Shown piece by piece: positions 1 through 7,342 of a DNA stretch of 11,924 nt; position 1 is the stretch's first letter; every line of letters begins with the position of its first letter. Below the pieces are notes generated by a model. That model was not told the origin of the DNA and did not search any database. It worked only from the letters and a program-made list of their open reading frames with translations. A program made the position numbers and the translations under genes. The stretch is from Bacteroidales bacterium (lineage in GTDB: Bacteria; Bacteroidota; Bacteroidia; Bacteroidales; JAGOPY01): assembly GCA_023229505.1 (NCBI GenBank), contig JALNZD010000066.1, forward strand, positions 1 through 11,924, given 5' to 3'.

Positions 1-1
1 C

Positions 2-334
2 CTGCCGGTCCCGGCGGTCGAAAAAAGCTTCCGGAACTTATTGGAAATCCTCCTTTTCGTCCGTCCCCGGACCAAAGAATTCCTGATCGGTTATCCCGCC
101 CTGATGCTGGCCGCCTTTTTTGTTCTGCGCGGCAAGCCGCAATGGCTCTGGCTGTTGGCGGCGGTCGGGGTGATCGCGCCGATCTCGGTCTTCAATACTT
201 TCTCCCATATCCATACGCCGCTCCTGATCTCCCTTGTCCGGACCTTTAACGGTTTGGTCCTTGGCCTGATCGTCGGCTGGGTGGCCTGGTTCATCGTCAG
301 CCGTTTTGTGGCTGATTCGGGTCAGCAGTCGTGA
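2..334 (+). CDS. DUF5693-type multi-pass membrane protein, C-terminal part (5' end outside window)
   Basis: This is the 3' end of a gene that starts before the window. The frame is open from base 2 and stops with TGA at 332-334. About 110 residues are visible and are strongly hydrophobic, with three likely membrane segments: one around FLIGYPALMLAAFFVL, one around WLWLLAAVGVIAPISVF, and one around LVRTFNGLVLGLIVGWVAWF. The segment NTFSHIHTPL followed by SLxRTFNGLxxG matches what I remember of the conserved C-terminal part of DUF5693 proteins. That family is often encoded directly upstream of csaB, and a csaB gene does lie 10.4 kb downstream here, which supports the call. The molecular function is not known to me; a role in export or modification of surface polysaccharide is inferred only from the neighbourhood. 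Base composition (about 60-70% GC) matches csaB and not the genes in between. A start at TTG 41 would be artificial, because the frame continues upstream. Confidence 0.72.
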   Translation: MPVPAVEKSFRNLLEILLFVRPRTKEFLIGYPALMLAAFFVLRGKPQWLWLLAAVGVIAPISVFNTFSHIHTPLLISLVRTFNGLVLGLIVGWVAWFIVSRFVADSGQQS

Positions 335-366
335 AAATAGGGCAATATGGTGGAACAAAAAAGTAA
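331..366 (+). other. Short ORF at the left island edge, possible remnant of the csaB start
   Basis: GTG at 331 overlaps the TGA of the DUF5693-type gene (GTGA) and opens an 11-codon ORF, MKIGQYGGTKK, ending in TAA at 364-366. Intact CsaB at 10800 begins MKILISGYYGFGN. With a three-codon gap the two line up as MKI-GxYG. At the DNA level GTGAAAATA matches ATGAAGATA at 7 of 9 bases, and TATGGT is shared in the same frame. I read this as a possible leftover of the original csaB 5' end, displaced when the island entered. The match is short and could be chance. Confidence 0.3.
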
Positions 367-379
367 GGAATTATTGCTA

Positions 380-408
380 TTACAACACTATGCGTGAAGT
401 GCTAAAAT
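380..408 (+). promoter_or_regulatory. Candidate promoter for the AbiE operon
   Basis: TTACAA at 380-385 and TAAAAT at 403-408 are separated by 17 bp, a sigma-70-like layout with a good -10 and a poor -35. Transcription would start near 414-416, leaving about 20 nt before the ATG at 434. The spacer holds a small inverted repeat, CACT-N8-AGTG (386-401). That is where an autorepressing antitoxin such as AbiEi could bind, but 4-bp arms are weak evidence. Confidence 0.33.
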
Positions 409-433
409 ATGGAAGTTGGGGGATAATGATACA

Positions 434-1216
434 ATGAGCAGGCAAGGGTATGCAAATCTATCAAGAGACGAAATTTATCTGATCTCTCGGGTAGAATATG
501 AAAAACAGAAGCTGATCACGACCGCTTATGTTCGGGGGTTGTATGCCGAGAGTAATAAAGCGTCAAAGGTGATCGCCTCTCTTTTAAGGAAAAAACGGCT
601 GATCCGCATTGAAAAAGGGAAATACCTGCTTGTCCCGATCAAAGCGCCAAATCAGCAATGGACGCCCAACGAATTTATTGTCGCCGCCCTCTGGATGGGG
701 GATACTCCGTATTATATCGGTTATTTTACTATGTATAATTACTGGGGCTTCACAGAGCAGGTCCCGCAAACGATTTATGTGCTCAATACGAAAAAATTCG
801 GCCGGACGGTTATCGGCGGTGTTCGCTATGAAGCGATCAAGATCGATCAAAAAAAATATTATGGGATCAAAAAGATCATGGTTGAAGGAGAGGGCGTCGC
901 GATCAGCGATAAAGAGCGGACTTTGGCAGATATGATCTATAAGCCGATCGGGTCATTCGAAAGTCTTCTGCTAGTTATCAAGAATAATCTGAAAAAGATC
1001 GATTTGCCGCTGTTCATTACTTATCTTAAAAAGTTCCCTGTTGTTTCTATTCGCCGGCGTGCCGGATATCTTTTAGAAAAAGCTGGTTGTTCGCCGGTAC
1101 GGCTTAGAGAATTAAAGAAATCGATCGGTATTGGTAAAACCTTTGTCGCGCTTGATCCGGCCGGGCCTCGTTCCGGCAAAATAAACAAGGAATGGGGTAT
1201 CATTGTTAATCGATAA
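434..1216 (+). CDS. abiEi: AbiEi-family antitoxin and transcriptional regulator
   Basis: Predicted antitoxin of a type IV toxin-antitoxin (AbiE) system, 260 aa. In this family the antitoxin counteracts the nucleotidyltransferase toxin without a stable complex and represses its own promoter through an N-terminal winged helix. Visible here: an N-terminal region of about 65 residues (DEIYLISRVEYEKQ to RIEKGKYLLVPI) with the look of a winged helix-turn-helix; a middle part with the family-like run YYIGYFTMYNYWGFTEQVP; and the typical SDKERTLADMIYKP segment, which corresponds to the usual D-x-E-K/R-TLxD-LxxxP signature. The C-terminal part is basic and helical. I chose ATG 434, with GGGGGA at 418-423 upstream; a TTG at 416 in the same frame would add six residues but has no properly spaced ribosome-binding site. 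The 3' end overlaps the AbiEii gene by 14 nt, so the two are translated as an operon. Family call is confident; function is by homology. Confidence 0.85.
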   Translation: MSRQGYANLSRDEIYLISRVEYEKQKLITTAYVRGLYAESNKASKVIASLLRKKRLIRIEKGKYLLVPIKAPNQQWTPNEFIVAALWMGDTPYYIGYFTMYNYWGFTEQVPQTIYVLNTKKFGRTVIGGVRYEAIKIDQKKYYGIKKIMVEGEGVAISDKERTLADMIYKPIGSFESLLLVIKNNLKKIDLPLFITYLKKFPVVSIRRRAGYLLEKAGCSPVRLRELKKSIGIGKTFVALDPAGPRSGKINKEWGIIVNR

Positions 1217-2072
1217 AGAAAAACTTAAGGACATAATCCCGGCCATCGCGGCCGAGCATCGTTTTCGGCAGGCGATCGTCGAAAAAGACTATTATCTTAC
1301 GGTCATTCTTAACAGCATTGCCTCGTCGCTTAGCGGGGACATCGCATTTAAGGGCGGCACCCTCTTGAATAAGATCCATCTCAATTATCACCGGTTAAGC
1401 GAGGACCTGGATTTTAGCTACTGTGGGGAAATGGATTTGACCGCTCGTTCAGATCGGTCGGCTGCCATCGCTCCTATAAAAGAAAAAATGCCGGGATTTT
1501 TGACCTCTTTAGGTTTAAGGAGCGACAAGCCCAGGGGGGAAGGCTTTAATAACTCCAAGCAGTACGTGTTTAATGTCCTTTATCCTTCTGTTATAACCGG
1601 CGGGGAGGGAAATATTAAAATTGAGGTTTCTCTCAGGCAAAAGCCGTACGACCGGCCTGTTATGAATGTTATCCGCCATTTTTACAAGGACCCTTTTACC
1701 GGCCAGAACCTGATCCCCGAACACAAAATATTATCGCTTTCTTTAAATGAAGCGGTAGCGGAAAAACTGAAGGCCGCGATCACCAGAAAAGACCCGGCAA
1801 TACGCGATTACTATGATCTCTGGCATATAGCCGAAGCTAAATTCGATTTCCGCAACGAACATTTTATGGAAATATTCAAAAATAAGTTGGCTGATGAGGG
1901 ATATCAAGGCGATTTTAAAGATAAGTTTGGTTTGAGCGAAGTTAAGCTGGATTTACTGACACGACAGATCGAAACGGATTTAATACCCGTTATTAGAATT
2001 GACGAAGTGTTTGACCTTAGTAAAGTGTTTAGTCGCTTCAATAAAATATTAGGACACGAGTTCCATAAGTAA
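1203..2072 (+). CDS. abiEii: AbiEii/AbiGii-family nucleotidyltransferase toxin
   Basis: Predicted toxin of the AbiE pair, 289 aa, the usual size. AbiEii proteins have a DNA polymerase beta-like nucleotidyltransferase fold and halt growth, so that an infected cell dies before releasing phage. The active-site signature is complete: FKGGT at 49-53 (GG motif); RLSEDLDF at 64-71, where D68 and D70 are the likely metal ligands; and IKIEVSLR with E141 as the likely third carboxylate. Further along, AEKLKAAITRK (from about 186) and RDYYDLWH (201-208) match the C-terminal conserved block of the family. Nothing essential seems missing, so the toxin is probably active. Translation starts at TTG 1203 (MLIDKEKLK), with AAGGAA at 1187-1192 and GGGG at 1194-1197 upstream. 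This start lies inside the end of abiEi, which fits translational coupling that makes antitoxin first. Confidence 0.9.
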   Translation: MLIDKEKLKDIIPAIAAEHRFRQAIVEKDYYLTVILNSIASSLSGDIAFKGGTLLNKIHLNYHRLSEDLDFSYCGEMDLTARSDRSAAIAPIKEKMPGFLTSLGLRSDKPRGEGFNNSKQYVFNVLYPSVITGGEGNIKIEVSLRQKPYDRPVMNVIRHFYKDPFTGQNLIPEHKILSLSLNEAVAEKLKAAITRKDPAIRDYYDLWHIAEAKFDFRNEHFMEIFKNKLADEGYQGDFKDKFGLSEVKLDLLTRQIETDLIPVIRIDEVFDLSKVFSRFNKILGHEFHK

Positions 2073-2079
2073 ACGCGCC

Positions 2080-2113
2080 ACTTTGGGTACAACTTTGGGT
2101 ACAACTAGGTATA
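2080..2113 (+). repeat. 12-bp tandem direct repeat, two copies plus a degenerate third
   Basis: ACTTTGGGTACA occurs twice back to back (2080-2091 and 2092-2103), followed by ACTAGGTATA, a decayed third copy (2104-2113). Each unit holds the palindrome GTAC. The repeat begins 8 bp after the AbiEii stop and sits at the border between the two defence modules. It may be an operator, a recombination or insertion boundary, or a relic; the sequence does not decide between these. Confidence 0.8.
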
Positions 2114-2136
2114 GGCTGGAGATCGCGGATGGGGGA

Positions 2137-2156
2137 GAGTCGAGGCGGAGTCGAGG
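2137..2156 (+). repeat. Pair of 9-bp direct repeats 11 bp apart
   Basis: GAGTCGAGG occurs at 2137-2145 and again at 2148-2156, about one helical turn apart, upstream of the mod gene. The spacing would place two protein-binding half-sites on the same face of the DNA, so this could be an operator for the R-M operon. I see no convincing -35/-10 pair or factor-independent terminator in the rest of the spacer (2073-2211). Confidence 0.5.
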
Positions 2157-2199
2157 GAATATATGCGACTTTGCATAGGTAGGCAATTCTTAAGCACTT

Positions 2200-2204
2200 G
2201 GAGG
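2200..2204 (+). promoter_or_regulatory. Ribosome-binding site that fixes a TTG start for mod
   Basis: GGAGG at 2200-2204, seven bases before TTG 2212, is a near-perfect Shine-Dalgarno sequence. No competing in-frame ATG lies near it, so the methyltransferase most likely begins at this TTG. Confidence 0.75.
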
Positions 2205-2211
2205 CCATAAA

Positions 2212-4077
2212 TTGAAAAATAAAGATCAAAAAGCTGAACGGGAATCTCTCGATATTAAAGATAAAATATTAAGCGCGCTTAAGATTTCCTTGCCGGAGGT
2301 TATTAGCGAAGGCAAGGTTAATTGGGACAAACTACGCCAGGTGTTGGGTGAACACATAGAGACAGCCGCGGAAAAATTCAATTTCACCTGGGCTGGAAAG
2401 AGCGGAGCTATTACGAATGTGTTAATACCCAGCAAAGCCACGCTCCGCCCGGATAAAAAGGAAAGCATCAAGTTTGACGAAAGCGAAAACCTTTTTATTG
2501 AAGGTGATAACCTCGAAGTCCTCAAGCTCCTGCAAAAGTCCTATTTTGAAAAGGTCAAGATGATCTACATTGATCCACCGTATAACACCGGTAATGAATT
2601 TGTATATAAAGACGATTTCCGCCAGCCATTAAAGAATTACTTGGAGCAGTCCGGGCAACTAGATGGCGAAGGCAACCGCCTTTCCACAAATACGCAGGCC
2701 AGCGGGCGGTTTCATAGTGATTGGTTGAATATGATGTATCCGAGATTGAAATTAGCATGGAATCTCCTGCAGCATGATGGAGTGATATTTATTAGTATTG
2801 ATGATCACGAGGCATATCATTTAAGAATGATAATGGATGAAATATATGGAGAAGAGAACTTTGTTGCACAATTGGTATGGAAGAAGAAATATGGCGGCGG
2901 AGCGAAAACGAAATATTATGTTGATTTACATGAATATATAATTGTTTATGCGAAAAACATTAACTCAATAGATAACATAGAAATTCCTTACGATGAGCGA
3001 CTTATAGAGAGATACTATAAATATAAGGATAAAAAATATCCAATAAGAGGGCCATATAGATTACAGCCACTTGCAACAAACAGCAACGATGAAAGGCCGA
3101 ATCTTCGGTATCCTATTATCTATAATGGGAAGGAAATATGGCCTGAAATGCAATGGCAATGGTCAAAAGAACGGACAGATAATGCTATGAGCAATGATGA
3201 AATCGTTATAAGTAAATCAAAAGGCAAGGCGAGTGTAAATTTTAAGCAATATCTTAAGGATGAAAATGGTGTGATAAGAACAAATAAACCATTCTCGATA
3301 ATTGAAGGGATATATACTCAGCACGGAACGAATGAAATATCTGAAATTTTGGGTAATGGTAAAATATTCCCGTTTCCTAAGCCATCGGGGTATGTTAAAG
3401 AGCTTGCCGTGCCATTCCTTAAATCAGAAGAAATTATTGTCGATTTCTTTTCCGGATCTGCAACTACCGCCCATGCTGTACTTGATCTCAACAAAAAGGA
3501 TGGAGGAAATCGCAAGTTTATTATGGTGCAGATGCCGGGGCCGACAGATTCCAAAAGCGAAGCATATAAAGCCGGATATAAAACAATAGCTGACATTGGC
3601 AAAGAACGCATCCGCCGGGTGATTAAAGGTTATGGTGATCATAAGCCAATTAATGATGGTTTTAAGGTGTTTAAGCTTGATAATTCCAACTATGCCGATA
3701 ACCTTTTTGAATACGACCCCGAAAGGACCGATGAGGAAAATAAAAAAGCACTTACGGCATACCTCGATAAGGCGCAAAAGGAGCTTTTCCCGGCCAAGAT
3801 CAATGAGCTTGATATTGTCTACGAAAATATCATCAAAGAAGGGCTAAATCTTAACGCCCAAGTTGAAGAAATAAAGATTGGCAAGAACAAAACCTATAAA
3901 GTTATCGACTCTGATCGCGAGCTTTTTATCTGTTTGGATGAGAAACTAAGCGACAGTGCGATCGACCTGCTAACCGCTAAAGAATATAAGGAGAAAATCT
4001 TAATCTGTTTTGACGGCGCTTTAAGCGACAGCGATAAGGCCAACCTTTCCCTTAACCTGACGCTAAAGACGATATGA
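2212..4077 (+). CDS. mod: Type III restriction-modification system methyltransferase subunit (Mod)
   Basis: Site-specific DNA adenine-N6 methyltransferase of a type III R-M system, 621 aa. It recognises the target sequence, methylates one strand, and forms the Mod2Res complex for restriction. The motif order is that of the beta class: catalytic motif IV DPPYNTG at 121-127 comes before the S-adenosylmethionine-binding motif I region DFFSGSATT at 411-419. The N-terminal ~110 residues (with FIEGDNLEVLKLLQKSYFEKVKMIYI) and the C-terminal ~120 residues are typical of Mod. The stretch between the motifs, about residues 204-383, is the expected target-recognition domain. By hand count it is about 33% GC, against about 45% before it and about 42% after it, suggesting that the specificity domain came in by recombination. 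I see no simple-sequence repeat of the phase-variable mod kind. The gene starts at TTG behind a strong ribosome-binding site and overlaps res by 4 bp (ATGA). Confidence 0.93.
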   Translation: MKNKDQKAERESLDIKDKILSALKISLPEVISEGKVNWDKLRQVLGEHIETAAEKFNFTWAGKSGAITNVLIPSKATLRPDKKESIKFDESENLFIEGDNLEVLKLLQKSYFEKVKMIYIDPPYNTGNEFVYKDDFRQPLKNYLEQSGQLDGEGNRLSTNTQASGRFHSDWLNMMYPRLKLAWNLLQHDGVIFISIDDHEAYHLRMIMDEIYGEENFVAQLVWKKKYGGGAKTKYYVDLHEYIIVYAKNINSIDNIEIPYDERLIERYYKYKDKKYPIRGPYRLQPLATNSNDERPNLRYPIIYNGKEIWPEMQWQWSKERTDNAMSNDEIVISKSKGKASVNFKQYLKDENGVIRTNKPFSIIEGIYTQHGTNEISEILGNGKIFPFPKPSGYVKELAVPFLKSEEIIVDFFSGSATTAHAVLDLNKKDGGNRKFIMVQMPGPTDSKSEAYKAGYKTIADIGKERIRRVIKGYGDHKPINDGFKVFKLDNSNYADNLFEYDPERTDEENKKALTAYLDKAQKELFPAKINELDIVYENIIKEGLNLNAQVEEIKIGKNKTYKVIDSDRELFICLDEKLSDSAIDLLTAKEYKEKILICFDGALSDSDKANLSLNLTLKTI

Positions 4078-6716
4078 AGTTAAAATTCGACCCTAACCAG
4101 CAATTCCAGATTGACGCTATCAATGCCGTCCTCGATCTTTTTGAAGGGCAGGGCAAAAACGGTTATTTCCATCTTCTATCAGCGCACGACCTTTTAGGAA
4201 TATATCCCAATCAGTTGACGCTTGATGCCGAAACGATCAAGCAAAATGTCCGCAAGGTTCAAGAGAGAAATGGAATTAACGGTGAAGTTGTTCCGGACTC
4301 GCCTGCCGAGCAGTCGGGGATGGACTTTTCCATCGAAATGGAGACCGGTACCGGCAAAACCTATGTCTATCTCCGCACTATCTTAGAGCTTAACCGTAAG
4401 TATAACTTCAAGAAATTCATTGTCATTGTCCCTTCTGTGGCTATCAGGGAAGGTGTTATCAAGACGCTGAACATAACTAAAGACCACTTTAAGGCTCTCT
4501 ATGACAATCTTCCCTATCGTTTTTACGAGTATATCTCCCGCAATCTTTCTCAAGTCAAGGCATTCGCCCAGAGCAGTAATGTAGAAATTATGGTTATGAC
4601 GATGGGCGCTTTCAATAAGGACGCCAATATCCTTTATAGCAGCCGGGATCAGATGCAGGGCGAACAGCCGATCAGCTTTATCCAAAAAACAAACCCCATC
4701 CTTATTCTTGATGAGCCGCAGAATATGGAGGGCGAGGCAACGCAGGAGAAGCTAAGGAATTTCAATTCTCCGTTTCGTCTTAGATATTCAGCTACGCATA
4801 AGAACTTATATAGCCTGGTCTATCAGCTCGCGCCATATGACGCTTACCAATTGGGACTGGTCAAAAAAATTGAAGTTTATTCCGTGGTCGATACGGATGA
4901 CGACGAACAGCCGCGGGCTTTTATAAATCTTATCGGTGTAACCTCTTCCCGGACGACACTTAAGGCAAAAGTCGAAGTACTTGTCAAAGATAGCAAGAAT
5001 ATCCTTAATAAGAAAGTCCTGGCGATCAGGCAAAACGATGACCTTGCCCGCAAAACTAATAACAGCATATATGACGGTTATATTGTTGATGAAATGACTG
5101 CGGACGCTCCTGATTACGCTTCGGTAGGATCGGTTAAATTCAAAAACGGGATAGAAGTGAAGCGCGGGGAAGATATTGGCAGAGACAAGAAAGACATTAT
5201 GCGGGCCCAGATCAAAAATACAATTGAGCGGCACATCGAAAAGCGACAGGAGTTAAAGAAAAAAGGGATCAAAACCCTTTCTTTGTTCTTCATCGACCGG
5301 GTTGACAACTTTATAAAAAAAGACGGCTTTATCAGGAAAACATTTGATGAGGTATTCAATGCCCTTAAGAAAACAGATAAGGATTTAACAAGGCTCAAAG
5401 CCGAGGATGTAAGGAAAGCCTATTTTGCCGAGAAGAATGGGGAGTATTTAGAGCGCGAAAGGGCGATCACCGAGAACAAAGAAGCTTATGACCTTATCAT
5501 GAAAGATAAGGAGCGCCTTTTGTCGTTCGATGAGCCGACGGAGTTTATATTTACTCACTCCGCCTTGAAAGAGGGATGGGACAATCCCAATGTCTTCAAT
5601 ATCTGCACCCTCAATACCACCGTTTCAACGATGAAGAAGCGGCAGGAGATCGGGCGAGGGATGAGGTTGTGCGTCAATCAGAACGGTGAGCGGGTTTTTG
5701 ATAGGAATGTCAATCTTTTGTCCGTTATCGCGAATGAACATTATGCCGATTATGTGTCCGGCTTGCAGACGGAATTTGTCGAAGATGGCATTTACAAAGC
5801 GCCGCCCTCGCCCTCAAACGCGCGCAAAAAGCGGATCATAAAATTACGCAAAGGCTTTGATAAAGACCCGAATTTTACTGCTATTTGGAATAAGATCGCT
5901 AAGAAGACAAGATATTCCGTTAAGGTTAATACTGATAACCTTGTTAAAGGGTGTATTGAAAAGATCAATCAGTTGTCCATTGCCAAACGCCAGATCAGCG
6001 TGACGAGGGTTGGCGTTGATATTGGTAAAAACCAAATTGATTATCGACCGATTAGATCATCAACGCAGGATGTTGGCGCTTTCAAAACGGCGCTTGATTG
6101 CGTCAATTTCATTAAAGACGAAACGAAGCTAACGCGGGAAACGGTCGTAAAAATCCTGAAAGGGATCGATCCTCGGCTGTTATTTAATAATCCGGAGCGA
6201 TTTGTTTTTGAGGCGATCCGGGTAATAAACGGGGCTCTTGTTAAGGATTATGTGGAGCAGATCAGTTATTGGCTTGCCGATGATAAGTTCAATGTTTCAC
6301 AGTTTGAAAAGATCATCAGCCATAAAGACAGCGTACAGGATATAGCAAACAAGAATAAGTCGATTTATGATGCGGTGGCTTACAGTTCCGAGGTTGAAAA
6401 GAGCTTTGCCATTGAATTGGATAGGGACGAGCGGATAAAGCTGTTTATCAAGCTCCCGGTTTGGTTTTCGGTAAGGACCCCACTTGGTGGCTATACACCG
6501 GACTGGGCGATCGTAACAGTCAAAATGACTCTTCAAGGCAAAGAATCTGATGAGAAAATCTATTTCGTGATCGAAACAAAGGGCTCAATCGATGAAGCCC
6601 AGCGCCGCGGTTCGGAAAACCAGAAAATAGCGTGTGCCAAGAAACATTTCGAAATCATCGATGTGCGCTATAAAGATGTTTCCAACTACAGGCAGTTTGA
6701 GGAGCTGATGGGATGA
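4074..6716 (+). CDS. res: Type III restriction-modification system helicase-endonuclease subunit (Res)
   Basis: ATP-dependent restriction subunit, 880 aa, within the normal range. Together with Mod it senses unmodified head-to-head sites and cuts DNA some 25-27 bp away. Superfamily 2 helicase motifs appear in order: Walker A ETGTGKT at 90-96; motif II DEPQ at 213-216 (the form usual in Res, instead of DEAH); motif III SAT at 239-241; GWDNPNVF from 501; and motif VI RQEIGRGMRL at 523-532 with its arginines. The C-terminal PD-(D/E)xK nuclease is intact: PD at 809-810 and ETK at 834-836, in the context GGYTPDWAIV...YFVIETKGS. Nothing points to inactivation. The start ATG 4074 overlaps the mod stop, so the two are translationally coupled. 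The stop overlaps a short ORF in the repeat that follows (see 6719-6744). Regulation beyond coupling is not visible. Confidence 0.94.
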   Translation: MKLKFDPNQQFQIDAINAVLDLFEGQGKNGYFHLLSAHDLLGIYPNQLTLDAETIKQNVRKVQERNGINGEVVPDSPAEQSGMDFSIEMETGTGKTYVYLRTILELNRKYNFKKFIVIVPSVAIREGVIKTLNITKDHFKALYDNLPYRFYEYISRNLSQVKAFAQSSNVEIMVMTMGAFNKDANILYSSRDQMQGEQPISFIQKTNPILILDEPQNMEGEATQEKLRNFNSPFRLRYSATHKNLYSLVYQLAPYDAYQLGLVKKIEVYSVVDTDDDEQPRAFINLIGVTSSRTTLKAKVEVLVKDSKNILNKKVLAIRQNDDLARKTNNSIYDGYIVDEMTADAPDYASVGSVKFKNGIEVKRGEDIGRDKKDIMRAQIKNTIERHIEKRQELKKKGIKTLSLFFIDRVDNFIKKDGFIRKTFDEVFNALKKTDKDLTRLKAEDVRKAYFAEKNGEYLERERAITENKEAYDLIMKDKERLLSFDEPTEFIFTHSALKEGWDNPNVFNICTLNTTVSTMKKRQEIGRGMRLCVNQNGERVFDRNVNLLSVIANEHYADYVSGLQTEFVEDGIYKAPPSPSNARKKRIIKLRKGFDKDPNFTAIWNKIAKKTRYSVKVNTDNLVKGCIEKINQLSIAKRQISVTRVGVDIGKNQIDYRPIRSSTQDVGAFKTALDCVNFIKDETKLTRETVVKILKGIDPRLLFNNPERFVFEAIRVINGALVKDYVEQISYWLADDKFNVSQFEKIISHKDSVQDIANKNKSIYDAVAYSSEVEKSFAIELDRDERIKLFIKLPVWFSVRTPLGGYTPDWAIVTVKMTLQGKESDEKIYFVIETKGSIDEAQRRGSENQKIACAKKHFEIIDVRYKDVSNYRQFEELMG

Positions 6717-6718
6717 TG

Positions 6719-6744
6719 TGGGCGGTGTTGAGAGAGGCGTTTGA
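6719..6744 (+). repeat. 26-bp direct repeat, copy 1, between res and the membrane-protein gene
   Basis: First of two copies that are identical at 25 of 26 positions; the shared blocks are TGGGCGGTGTTGAG and GAGGCGTTTGA, with one A/G difference between them. It lies inside a 13-codon ORF at 6716-6757 (MWAVLREAFEGSR) whose ATG overlaps the res stop and whose TGA overlaps the next gene's ATG. TTGAGGG at 6741-6747, straddling the 3' edge of the repeat, is the likely ribosome-binding site for the gene at 6754. The second copy lies 598 bp downstream. Confidence 0.92.
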
Positions 6745-6753
6745 GGGCTCAAG

Positions 6754-7308
6754 ATGAATAGGATAGCTGTTTTAGCAACTATTGAAGCAATAAATAAAAT
6801 GCCGGGAAAAGACTGGATTGATATTTCCCTAGCTTTAGGAGGTCCCGCACTCGGAGCAATTATGAGTTTTTTTGCATACTTGTTAGTTGACAATATAAGA
6901 AAGAAAAAAGCACTAGATTATATTAATTTGAAAGAAAGAAGCGATAAGCATAATGGGTATCAGGGTGCGCGTCGAGATCTCGCAGTTTATAATAATGTTT
7001 TAAGCGCAAGCAACTTCAATAACGTATTGTTCAATTTCGAAAACATTGTGATAAACAAAATGTTTCAATATATTGATTACTACGATAGGGACACAAAGGA
7101 CTTGTATGACAAACTTATAATAATGAGAGATTTTTTCAAAAATAATCCAGATAAAAAATCTATGGATAGTTTACGAATTGAATTTGAAGCTGAATTTAAA
7201 AAGATTATGATCGAAATTGATCAGCATTTACAATACAAGGCCGAAAAGGTTTATCCAAAGATAAACCAATTGGGAATAGAAAAAGCAGAAATTGAAGCAA
7301 AAAGATGA
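6754..7308 (+). CDS. Uncharacterised single-pass membrane protein in the R-M operon
   Basis: I do not recognise a family. The 184-aa product has one clear hydrophobic segment at about residues 23-45 (from DISLALGGPALGA to AYLLV), followed at once by the basic run RKKK. By the positive-inside rule the short N-terminus would face out and the long tail (about 140 residues) the cytoplasm. The tail is charged, rich in Asn, Asp, Lys and Tyr, predicted helical, and ends in a Glu/Lys-rich stretch that could form a coiled coil. No catalytic motif is visible. The gene is 37 bp after res, with TTGAGGG six bases before ATG 6754. Counted lines are 23-30% GC, far below its neighbours, and 26-bp repeats flank it, so it looks like a separately acquired cassette. 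In this setting a membrane-targeting effector or sensor for the downstream giant protein is possible, but that is inference. Confidence 0.75.
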   Translation: MNRIAVLATIEAINKMPGKDWIDISLALGGPALGAIMSFFAYLLVDNIRKKKALDYINLKERSDKHNGYQGARRDLAVYNNVLSASNFNNVLFNFENIVINKMFQYIDYYDRDTKDLYDKLIIMRDFFKNNPDKKSMDSLRIEFEAEFKKIMIEIDQHLQYKAEKVYPKINQLGIEKAEIEAKR

Positions 7309-7316
7309 ATGCTATT

Positions 7317-7342
7317 TGGGCGGTGTTGAGGGAGGCGTTTGA
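7317..7342 (+). repeat. 26-bp direct repeat, copy 2, before the large helical-protein gene
   Basis: Second copy of the repeat at 6719-6744. It lies in a 21-codon ORF at 7305-7370 (MNAIWAVLREAFDERRHVKYY), whose ATG overlaps the stop of the membrane-protein gene. The peptide WAVLREAF is the same as in copy 1, in the same relation to the ATG. GAGGGAGG at 7328-7335, inside the repeat, is the ribosome-binding site for the large gene, six bases before ATG 7342. The large gene is read in a different frame from the short ORF. Confidence 0.92.

Noticed and set aside
2080..2113. CRISPR-like array
   Set aside because: The 12-bp units are directly adjacent with no spacers, and only two are intact.
2212..4077. 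Phase-variable mod gene
   Set aside because: No tetra- or pentanucleotide repeat tract or long homopolymer is present in the gene or near its start.
4806..5234. 142-aa open frame on the minus strand inside res
   Set aside because: It lies wholly opposite a well-supported res coding region, has no ribosome-binding site that I can see and no recognisable domain. Shadow frame.
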